A stretch of 64,000 nucleotides of DNA from Diabrotica undecimpunctata. Taxonomy: Eukaryota; Arthropoda; Insecta; Coleoptera; Chrysomelidae. Location of the stretch: contig NC_092809.1 in assembly GCF_040954645.1 (NCBI RefSeq), forward strand, positions 75,686,435 to 75,750,434, written 5' to 3'. This document shows positions 47,001-54,770 of this stretch, piece after piece. The notes beneath the pieces are model-generated. The model was not told the origin of the DNA and did not search any database. It saw only the letters and a program-made list of their open reading frames with translations. The number at the start of each line of letters is the position of its first letter. Position 1 is the stretch's first letter. The position numbers and the translations under genes were made by a program.

Positions 47001-49413
47001 TACGGATGCAAGTAATGTGGGAATTGGAGGAGTGCTGTCTCAGATTCAAGGAGGACAGGAACGAGTCCTCGGATATTTTAGTAAAGTTCTTTCAAAACCA
47101 GAACGGACTTATTGCGTCACGAGAAGAGAACTTCTGGCAGTAGTGAAATCAGTAGAGCACTTCTATCAATATCTCTATGGCAGAAAGTTTCTAATCCGAA
47201 CCGACCATGCCGCCCTTAAGTGGTTGATGCAGTTTAAGAATCCAGAGGGTCAGATAGCCAGGTGGATCGAACGACTCCAAGAATACGATTTTAAGATTGA
47301 GCACCGGGCCGGAGTTAGCCACAGAAACGCTGATTCTCTTTCCAGAAGGCCATGCCCAGCAGAGTGTTCCCACTGCAACAAAACGGAATCCAAGGAAGCA
47401 GCAGTGCTAAGAACGACGATTGTCAACGACGACTGGACGCCTACTAAGATAAGGGAAGAACAAGAGAGAGATCCAGTTATACAGAAAATCCGAAAATGGA
47501 AAGAGGAAAACCGTCGACCACCTTGGCAGGAAATATCAAACCTATGCTCAGTAGTTAAGACGTATTGGGCCCAGTGGGACTCATTTATCATCGAAGATGG
47601 CTTGCTCAAACGAGTCCTGGAAAATGATGACGGTTCAGAGAAGAGAAGACAGTTGGTGATCCCAAAGAGCAGAATAGCCGAAGTACTTCGTCAGTTACAC
47701 GACAGTCCATCGGGAGGGCATTTTGGGGTAAAGAAAACCCTTCAGCGAATTCGGGAACGGTTTTATTGGATGAACAGTTCCGACGACGTAAAAGACTGGT
47801 GTAAGAAATGTACTATTTGTGCTACGAGTAACGGGCCTCACCGAAAAAGGAGAGCTCCTATGAGACAATATAATGTTGGAAGCCCGTTTGAAAGAATAGC
47901 TTTGGACATCGCTGGGCCATTTCCAGAAAGTGAAAATGGAGGCAAGTACATGTTGGTAGTAATGGATTACTTTACTAAGTGGGTCGAGATTTACGCACTT
48001 CCAGACCAGAAGGCCGCCACCGTTGCAGATAAGTTGATCCAAGAATATATCAGCCGATTTGGAGTGCCTTTGGAGATCCATAGTGACCAAGGCAGGAACT
48101 TCGAAAGCGATCTATTCCAAGGAATATGTGATAGACTAGGCATGAAGAAAACAAGAACTACCGCGTATCATCCGCAATCGGATGGTATGGTAGAACGAAT
48201 GAATAGGACAGTTGGCAAGTATTTGACAAAGATGGTGTCCGATCATCAGCGAGACTGGGACCAATACCTTCCGTTCTTCACAATGGCCTACAGATCTGCT
48301 GTTAACGAATCAACAGGCCAGACACCAGCCAAAGTCCTATTCGGACGCGAAATGCGACTACCTTGTGATCTCGAGTTTGGATGTAAACCTGGAGAAGATG
48401 TAGCAGGTGAAGATTATGTGATCGAATTACGAAGAAGAATGGACGATGTACATGAGTTGGTCCGTTCCCACCTTCAGATCGCTAGCGACAGAATGAAGAA
48501 ACGGTACGATACACAAGCCGAAAAGGGTTGCTTTAAGAAGAACGACAAAGTATGGCTGTATAATCCCAAGAAGCGAAAAGGTTGTTCTCCCAAATTGCAG
48601 CAGTTTTGGGAAGGTCCATACCTCATTATGGAGAAGATCAACGATGTCATCTACCGAATAAGCAAGATTCCGAGGGGAAAGCCGATGATAGTACACCATA
48701 ACCGGTTGGCATCTTTCGAAGGTGACCACGACGTAGATGAAGAAGTGGAAGTAAACCAAGTCCAAGATGTGTCTGACCTCACGTTTGAGGAATTCATGGG
48801 TGCCTATGGAGGTACCGGTAAAGCAAGACATGGTGTTACCACTGAAGAAAAGCAAGATCTACTCGCGCTCCCCGATGACTACTCGCTGGCCCTTACCATC
48901 CCGGCCAGTATCAAAGATGCACCAGGGTTGGCATCCGTCTTTCGAAGGAAGTTTGGTCGAGTTGCAGAACTTCAATGCCAAGTGCCAGCTCCCGGTAAAA
49001 CCTTGAAACTCCAAGATGCATCACGTTACCTTTTCTACCTGGTAACAAAAGACACTGCCCGTGACCAACCTACCTACCGAGATGTATGGGAAGCCTTACT
49101 TCAATTGAGAGAGCACGTACTAGAGTCCGACGTGCAAAAGTTAGCCATGCCAAAGTTGGAGTGCCGCCAATTAGATTGGAGGGTTATCCGAAATATGGTG
49201 GAGGAGATCTTCAAAGACACCGAAGTCCAGGTGTTAGTCTGTTGCAATCCGCTAAGTACCTTGTGCGGAGAGAAAACCGTCCCTTGTCATTTTTATACAA
49301 CTGGAAGTTGTAAAAGAGGGTCCAGTTGCCGATACCAGCATACAGTTCCGGTTCCAGTCCCGACAAGGTTCCAGAAGGAACCATCTTTTAAGAGGGGGGC
49401 AATGTTACGATAA
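44002..49413 (+). CDS. Ty3 Gag-Pol polyprotein with SAP, macro-like and CCCH domains
   Basis: A single 1803-residue frame; ATG at 44002 is the first AUG. Order: SAP-like domain (about 5-42); Ser/Val heptad coiled coil (about 56-147); capsid-like Gag (about 183-350); aspartic protease, DTG at 442-444; RT with HKIDTG near 692 and YLDD at 853-856; RNase H, DTDAS at 1000-1004 and TDH at 1067-1069; integrase HHCC zinc (His1233, His1240, Cys1270, Cys1273) and core D1302, D1362, E1398, a DD35E spacing; integrase C-terminus near 1536. Residues about 1625-1750 resemble a TARG1/OARD1 macro domain, and C1762-x7-C1770-x5-C1776-x3-H1780 is a CCCH finger. Gag has no CCHC knuckle and there is no gag-pol frameshift. 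The stop lies inside the 3' LTR. The Pol assignment is secure; the macro call is by pattern memory. Confidence 0.93.
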   Translation: MATIYELTVTNLRRHLEDRELASTGKKAELVQRLKNALLEEGLDPETYIFEDAVLSSISKVSSDVAKVSGDIASLENKVSGDIASLESKVSNEISSLESKVSANISKVTSEISALDDRVSSLKNQVAADKLAFEEKIKEMERKMEETGTAERGNNPITVEIKEDETKFKLETRPKFEGSGGSIHVKVPTFDGKSSWNNYMKQFESAARANGWSEKEKAVNLTIALRGDALDVLQTIAVEETDDFEQLKKRLNMRYGHEHLEHVYQSQLKNRRQKKEEALQEYEVDIARLVRYAYPTAPEDMMEKLAVQTFIDGLRDHEMQRTLRLARHKTLVDVLSAALEYESATQASGGYSKVRTVKEEGDEDKLDQLFNLIKSMTCKKTKTIKSRNSPSEKPERVGFRGAASTRIFSKDPLILIASLKCREDSVYVDGEINGKRHTLLVDTGATRTIIRPTVINSRKKLLPTRLRLRTATGENANIHGEIQVQLGIGAEKFVHTVIVADIEEDVILGMDVMNMHGFQLDFKNKVIKVGNEEVFLHPHNDNTVQAAITEDTVVPARSETIIVARLQGIVDEGRPVMMEPWNHDDEVGRGIIIGKELVTSAKEIPVRLINVNDYPVTIKKETKVGTCVPVTSIIRQATTSDNSNDKFDQMVAVAGQSLNQMEKRKLREFLRQYRDIFVPKGGKTGRTTVVKHKIDTGNAKPIRQTARRLPQAKREEAETIVQEMKKDGVIEPSTSPWVSPVVLVKKKDGTRRFCVDYRLLNNVTKKDSYPLPRIDDTLDTLAGSKLFSTLDLKSGYWQVEMDPVDKEKTAFTTGSGLWQFNVMPFGLCNAPATFERLMENVLRGLSWKTCLVYLDDIIVLGETFEDHLRNLENVFNRLKAAQLMLNPKKCQLFQGKVNYLGHIVSKEGVAVDKGKIDSIKEWPKPTDKHQVRSFLGLCTYYRRFIKKFADIAKPLTRLTEESREYRWDIDCQNAFETLKKHLITAPILGYPLPVGEFILDTDASNVGIGGVLSQIQGGQERVLGYFSKVLSKPERTYCVTRRELLAVVKSVEHFYQYLYGRKFLIRTDHAALKWLMQFKNPEGQIARWIERLQEYDFKIEHRAGVSHRNADSLSRRPCPAECSHCNKTESKEAAVLRTTIVNDDWTPTKIREEQERDPVIQKIRKWKEENRRPPWQEISNLCSVVKTYWAQWDSFIIEDGLLKRVLENDDGSEKRRQLVIPKSRIAEVLRQLHDSPSGGHFGVKKTLQRIRERFYWMNSSDDVKDWCKKCTICATSNGPHRKRRAPMRQYNVGSPFERIALDIAGPFPESENGGKYMLVVMDYFTKWVEIYALPDQKAATVADKLIQEYISRFGVPLEIHSDQGRNFESDLFQGICDRLGMKKTRTTAYHPQSDGMVERMNRTVGKYLTKMVSDHQRDWDQYLPFFTMAYRSAVNESTGQTPAKVLFGREMRLPCDLEFGCKPGEDVAGEDYVIELRRRMDDVHELVRSHLQIASDRMKKRYDTQAEKGCFKKNDKVWLYNPKKRKGCSPKLQQFWEGPYLIMEKINDVIYRISKIPRGKPMIVHHNRLASFEGDHDVDEEVEVNQVQDVSDLTFEEFMGAYGGTGKARHGVTTEEKQDLLALPDDYSLALTIPASIKDAPGLASVFRRKFGRVAELQCQVPAPGKTLKLQDASRYLFYLVTKDTARDQPTYRDVWEALLQLREHVLESDVQKLAMPKLECRQLDWRVIRNMVEEIFKDTEVQVLVCCNPLSTLCGEKTVPCHFYTTGSCKRGSSCRYQHTVPVPVPTRFQKEPSFKRGAMLR
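49388..49402 (+). other. Polypurine tract
   Basis: AAGAGGGGGGCAA directly precedes the 3' LTR, as required for plus-strand priming. It overlaps the last codons of the polyprotein. Confidence 0.85.
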
Positions 49414-49751
49414 ATATATACTGGCCTAAATATATGATGACTAATAATTCTGTTTTGTTGTAGAAATTTGGCGAAGGATCTAGGTTCAAATTATGGTGAA
49501 TCCTCCAATCTAGATGCTTCTCGATTTTTCGATGCAAGACAATGCGATCTTTCGATGCTGTTCTAGTATATCAGGATTTCGTATATAAATACGACATTTT
49601 TATATGGAGGGACAGTTAATACTCAAGACCCGCGCTCGCGAATTTGTACGTACGGATATAATAAATTATTGTCAGATAAGTTAATATAAATAAAGAAATA
49701 AATTAAATCCGTAAGTGTTATAAATATTGAACCTTTTAATAAATTCACAAT
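49403..49751 (+). repeat. 3' LTR
   Basis: Same sequence as the 5' LTR. The polyprotein ends 11 bases inside it, with TAA at 49411-49413. Confidence 0.95.
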
Positions 49752-49887
49752 AATATACATTACTATGGGCAAAAAAACGCAAAAAAACTCGAATCGAAAT
49801 TTTTTTTTTCATCATTATGTACAATTTTGAGATATTTATTAAAATTAACACTGTAATTACTCATGTTGCGTAAGATTTCATGGTACA

Positions 49888-50729
49888 TTGACAAATAAAA
49901 AAATTATAATTGAAATACGGACGGATATGACGATCGAACAAGTTTTGATGAGATTTATGAAAACTCAGGGTGGACTTACACATGATCGTGGTTTGTCTGA
50001 AAGTGTTTTAACAAAATTCGTATTAACTATGATCATACTTGTGGAAGTTTGCAATGAAATGGAAGATTTTGTAATGTTTCTTTTGCAACTACAAAGCAGC
50101 CTATTGATTCACGGGAATATAGAATAAAAAGAGATGTAGCTGATTTACAACTATTACATAAATTTTTCAACAGATATGATCCTTTTCCAAATACTGATTA
50201 CATTATATCAATATTTTCTGGAATTATTGGCAGTTCTTCTGTAAATTGTTACGAAGCGTATGAAAAAGGAAAAAAATCTGTACAAGCTATTGTGGGAATG
50301 AATTTTGGCAGTGTCAAATTTAAAAGAAACAACAAAGCCTTGTCTCTAAGAACCATTCAATCTTCCGTTAAAGTAAACGGAGATATTATAGCAATCGATC
50401 CGTTATTGCTATTTCAACGAATATCTCTAACGATCGACAGTAAAAAAGATATGGAGACTTATTTACAATACGAACTTGCACCTTTTCCATTGTCACTTTT
50501 TACCGAAAATGGTCTCAGGAAAAACGTTAAATCTCAGCTCTACGAATTATTTGTGAGTACAAAGGGACCAACGCATTCTGACGGCATTGTGCATGTCGTC
50601 GACGGTGGATTTTTACTACACAAAGTAATTTGGCAGAAAAATGAAACGGTGGAAAAGATCATGAATGTATATTTCCACTATGTCGAAAAACATTATGCAG
50701 CAGGCAGCCATTTCGTTTCACACAGATAA
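49888..50729 (+). pseudogene. Orphan ORF relic, family unknown
   Basis: Two open pieces, 49888-50127 and about 50085-50729, are joined by one frameshift near 50090 and together give about 280 residues. Visible features are GGLTHDRGLSESVLTKFVL, KKSVQAIVGMNFGSVKFKR, IDPLLLFQRISLTID, YELAPFPLSLF and HVVDGGFLLHKVIW. I recall similar proteins only as unnamed multi-copy invertebrate sequences and cannot give a function. The frame ends abruptly where an RTE fragment begins, so the 3' end was probably lost. The Ty3 insertion lies just upstream, and 43200-43570 may belong to the same older element. Confidence 0.5.
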
Positions 50730-50839
50730 TTTAGGGATGGTTTAGAGTATTTAAACAAGAATAATATCTGATTCTTCGATAAAAATTCTTCCATCCAAAT
50801 AGTTTTTTGTCCATGTGTAGATATTATTTAACGTATATT

Positions 50840-51345
50840 CAACTTTATAGGTTAACAGGCTAATTACCAGACCTATTAACCTGTTGAACCACATATACAA
50901 GCTCTTCACTAGGTTAGTGACATCAAGATTGGAGAAAAAAATTAGATTTCTACCAACCGAGAGAGCAGCTAGAATTCCGATCAAATTATGGTACCAATGA
51001 CCACTTCCATACAGTAAAGACACTCATTGAAAAATCTATAGAATACAAACAAACCTCTTGTCCTCACTTTCATAGATTTTCATAAAGCGTTCGACACGAT
51101 CGAAATAGACAGCCTTATAGAAGCAATTACTGAAAGCAGGATTGACCATGGGTGTAGTGAACTTATTTACAATATTTACAAAAATGCCACTATGACTGTT
51201 AAGATACACGATAAAACCCGACCAATAAAAATAACACGTGGGATAAGGCAAGGAGATAAATTGTCACCAAAATTATTCATAACGGCATTAGAGTATACCT
51301 GTAAGATGGTCAAATGGAACCACAGAGGTAACAATAGACGGCGAA
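50840..51345 (+). pseudogene. RTE-type RT fragment
   Basis: Plus-strand frames: RPINLLNHIYKLFTRLV (about 50871-50920), REQ-FRSNYGTNDHFHTVKTLIEK (about 50965-51032), LTFIDFHKAFDTIEID (51060-51108), a KITRGIRQGDKLSPKLFITAL block (about 51228-51290). It ends near 51345 at a poly-T run, before the YADD box. Only one or two frameshifts are seen, so the copy is relatively young but truncated. Confidence 0.75.
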
Positions 51346-51446
51346 AAGCTTTGTATTTTTTTTAGCTTTTTTTTATTTATTTGTATCACAAAAAATTTAA
51401 TATTGTTCTGAAGCTATTTTCTTGTGGCATTTTAAATTAATTACTA

Positions 51447-51624
51447 TTTAACTGGGAATAAGCCACAATTAAAGGTTAAAATACGTTTATTGACGTTTCA
51501 ATTTCCACTTCGGAAATCGTTCTCAAAATACAAACGTTTGTATTTTGAGAACGATTTCCGAAGTGGAAATTGAAACGTCAATAAACGTATTTTAACCTTT
51601 AATTGTGGCTTATTCCCAGTTAAA
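51447..51624. repeat. Perfect 178-bp palindrome
   Basis: Two 89-base arms meet at 51535/51536 (CAAACGTTTG) with no spacer and no mismatch. A single mismatch allows a few more pairs outward. The arms contain ATTTCCACTTCGGAAATCGT and TTAACCTTTAATTGTGGC. No coding role was found. Confidence 0.95.
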
Positions 51625-51649
51625 AAGTAATTAACAAAAAATTTATTTA

Positions 51650-53220
51650 AAAATTCTTTGCAAAATGTTTGCAATAATAAAAAATTCCGTTAGATGTTTT
51701 TTAAACTATTTTATAATAATTCCTTCTTAAAGAGGCCGCTTTATTATTGCCAGTAAAAGAGAATCGCTACCACTCGTCCACTCAGGGTCAAAAATCAAAT
51801 CGTTTCTTCATCTAAAACATCAAAAATCATTATAGGTAGTTTTTTTCTATATAAATAGACCTAAACTTCCAAATGTTGTCATTTTTCATCTGAAGCAAGA
51901 TGTAACAATGTTAGCCGAGAGACCCATTGTTTAATTGGGTAAGTTATATTATAATTATCTTCTTTATTTTTGTATTACTTACTAGTTACTATTTGTTACT
52001 AATTACAGGGTTCCAAATTCGACCGGTTTCACCACCAATATCGTTCTTAATTACGACTTGTATTTCTCAAACCGTATCAATTCTACAATGTCGGAGTACT
52101 TGGTCAACCCTAATCTTATTAATAGTAATAAACCAGTTGGGGACTTCGTTCAATGTGAGGCCGAGAAATGCTGTTAACAGGTACTTTCCACCTTTGTATT
52201 TGATTTAAAAGATAATACAATATTGCCGATTTCGAAAACAGTACCTATTGATTATTATTTACATTATATTTAACATACACACATTTAGTTTTTAAATCCA
52301 ATTGATTAACACCACATTTTATTCGGATTTTCAATAGATTTATATTATTTAGGTATGTTATTTAATTCATATTATGTATTCTGCTATTTTTTTATTGCAT
52401 TACTTTGACATACAGTTAATCCATTCCAAAAAGGACTTTTGTTCTTTTCCTTAATTCATTTTCCTTCGAGTCATTCAAATCGTTTTATGGAAACTTAAGC
52501 TGAAGACTTCGTGGTACTCGTATATGACATTACAATGACAAAACGCAATATCAGTATAAATAACTTTCTCAATAACCGCTAACATTACAATTTTAGTGGT
52601 CGTTGCTTTGTGTAGTACTAATACTTTTAAGAAACGTGGTCGATTTTACCATAAATCTAAATACAACCTGCGTGAGTAACTTTTTTCACTCGTCTTGATT
52701 TTGTGCACTTTTATTTTGACGGAAACAGTAAATTTTGAACCATAACAAGAACTATTTAAGACAGTTACTATATAGTATAAAAAAAAATTTATTATTTAGT
52801 CCAATTAATTGAAATTGATACAGTACGTTAAGTTTTGATAGATATTACACACTACATACGGAACTAAAATTCTCAACATTGCCTCTCCGATCTACTTAAT
52901 TGTAATTCTTCGATCCCATCCGATACCTAGAAAGAAAACGAGAAAACGAAAACCATTTAGGAACACATAACAATGCATGGGATATACACCTCCGTCCGTC
53001 GATTTTTGTTTTCATAAGTATGCCTGGTTTATTTCTTGTAACATAAACTCGATAAAAATACACTGACCTTTATAAGGTGGCGCATTTATATCGGTTTTTA
53101 ATACCGTGAACAATTTTTTGTGGTTGAATTAAAAATAAAAGCGCATTTATTTAACAAGAAAACAAAAAATATACTCTTTAAAAGATAAAAAATAATTCCT
53201 AATAAAATAAGAAATAATTC
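51650..53220. other. Intronic DNA, no gene seen
   Basis: AT-rich sequence. The frame at 51927-52208 is not recognised. Confidence 0.4.
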
Positions 53221-53229
53221 TTTAAGTCC

Positions 53230-53700
53230 TACAGTAATGATTCTGTACAGTTCTAAATATTTGACATTCTACGGCTGAACAGTATCCCAATCTGTCATAA
53301 AAACTTCTGCGGACTGATGAAAGAGTTTCTGCTGTAACAGAATTGGAGACTTCTCTTATTCAGTTTTTTAATTCATCAAAATTTTGGGCTCTAGCCTCAG
53401 GATGATCGTAGATGATGCTTTTTAAATGTGTCCAAAAAAGAAGTCCATACGTGTAAGATCAGGAGATCGCGCAGGCCACTTAATATCGCCTGTTCCACTG
53501 ATAACTCAATTCGGGAAAATATTCCCTAATTATTCGACCGTCGTCGTTAACTGAACAGCCGTCCAGATTTACATCAGGAACATTGAAAATAGCGGGAAGA
53601 ACATGATTCTGTAACAAATCTACTATTCAAGTTACCCTCAATAAAAAATTGACCTATTATGTGGTCTCCTAAAAACTCAAACTTTTTAACAATATTATGA
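53230..53700 (-). pseudogene. IS630/Tc1/mariner-type transposase relic
   Basis: The minus strand, from high to low, reads IREYFPELVISGTGDIKWPARS, then PDLTRMDFFFWTHLKSIIYD (about 53485-53395), EARAQNFDELKN and a helix with SVTAETLSSVRRSFYDRLGYC (about 53355-53285). The WPARSPDLT-xDFFxWxxLK box is diagnostic of the C-terminal catalytic region in this DDE group and resembles the trace at 30181-30237. The N-terminal half is missing or unrecognisable. Confidence 0.7.
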
Positions 53701-54368
53701 ATTGACTGTACGCAAGGAATTGGTTTCCCCTAAAAAAACACAGAAAATAAAACTACACACTGTTGTCCAGAATTACCACTATAAGACAATTTTATTATTT
53801 GAACCTTTTCTATGGGCGTACAAACAGACATGTTGTTTACAAAAATAAACTAAAAATCTACTCTGTTATTGCTTTAAACAACTACGGTATAATGACAAAT
53901 TATTGGCGACGGGTCAACAGAGCTCAACGGCGCACAGTGTTGCCATTTATAGGGTGTATACCTAATTTAAAACTTAACGTACTGTATATACTCACATATA
54001 TGTTAAAACAGTCACAGTACTAATACCAAAAGAAAAAGAAAAATGGTGATAGAAAAATAAAACAAAAACCTACCTCAGGCTTACGTGCAGGACCCTGCTG
54101 TAAGAGGTGACAAATGGACATGAAATAAACAGAAGAGCTAAATTAGAAAGAAAGCAGTGCTACCAAACAAAAATTAAAATCAGAAAAATGAAAAAGTATT
54201 TACTAATATTTAAATATCAGTATTTTTTAAATATAAGTCGAGTTATTAGTTTTTACAATCTCTATCCAGAAATAAGTGTAAGATTTGGATTTTTTAACTT
54301 TTAAAATTCATTTTAATATTTTCTGCACTTGCAGATATTTACAGTAAAAAAATGTATTGAAATTTCTT

Positions 54369-54376
<8 letters not shown>

Positions 54377-54422
<46 letters not shown>
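54377..54422. repeat. (TA)n microsatellite
   Basis: Uninterrupted AT dinucleotide repeat of about 23 units. Confidence 0.95.
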
Positions 54423-54427
<5 letters not shown>

Positions 54428-54599
54428 TTTATATACAAAACAATAAATTAGTCCAAGAATTAGTGTAGCCAATCAATTCAACATTACAATATTATATAAA
54501 ATAAAAATACATTCCATGTTTCACCACACTGTGACTTCTTTAAATGTTAAGATACAATATTTTTATATTGTATCTTACAATATAAAAACAATATACAAT

Positions 54600-54770
54600 T
54601 ATTTTACTCTTGTTGTATTAACTATATTTGCCTAAGTTGTTGTTTATTCTTAAAGCTGGTGTCATTCCTTTCTTTTTTATGTGTTTGACTACTTTTGTTG
54701 ATATCTTGCCTGTATATGCAATCAAGTAGAAGGTACTGGATTTTTTCTCTGATGGTGGAAATACTAATTT
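54600..54770 (-). pseudogene. Penelope-like element fragment, inverted copy
   Basis: The reverse complement matches 57345-57510 closely (ATTAGTATTTCCACCATCAG, CATATACAGGCAAGAT, AACAACAACTTAGGCAAATAT). It is the segment just before the GIY-YIG domain of a Penelope-like ORF. Only about 170 bases are preserved. Confidence 0.65.

Larger units (their letters stand above)
43571..49756 (+). mobile_element. Intact Ty3/gypsy-type LTR retrotransposon with macro-like tail
   Basis: Two 349-bp LTRs (43576-43924 and 49403-49751) read as identical base for base. The direct repeat AATAT flanks them at 43571-43575 and 49752-49756; a 4-bp ATAT duplication with LTRs one base longer is equally possible. A primer-binding site, a purine tract and one uninterrupted gag-pol frame are present. 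Identical LTRs and the open frame indicate very recent insertion and probable competence. It sits antisense to the msn-like gene, between the exons at 42.0 and 60.9 kb. No env-like frame follows pol. Confidence 0.95.

Noticed and set aside
44142..48855. Several minus-strand open frames of 60-150 codons across the Ty3 element
   Set aside because: Shadows of the gag-pol frame without motifs or start context.
51927..52208. 93-codon hydrophobic frame resembling a membrane protein
   Set aside because: AT-rich sequence gives Ile/Leu/Phe runs by chance, and no family or splice context supports it.
22846..54422. (TA)n arrays as possible origins or CRISPR-like arrays
   Set aside because: Plain dinucleotide microsatellites without unique spacers.
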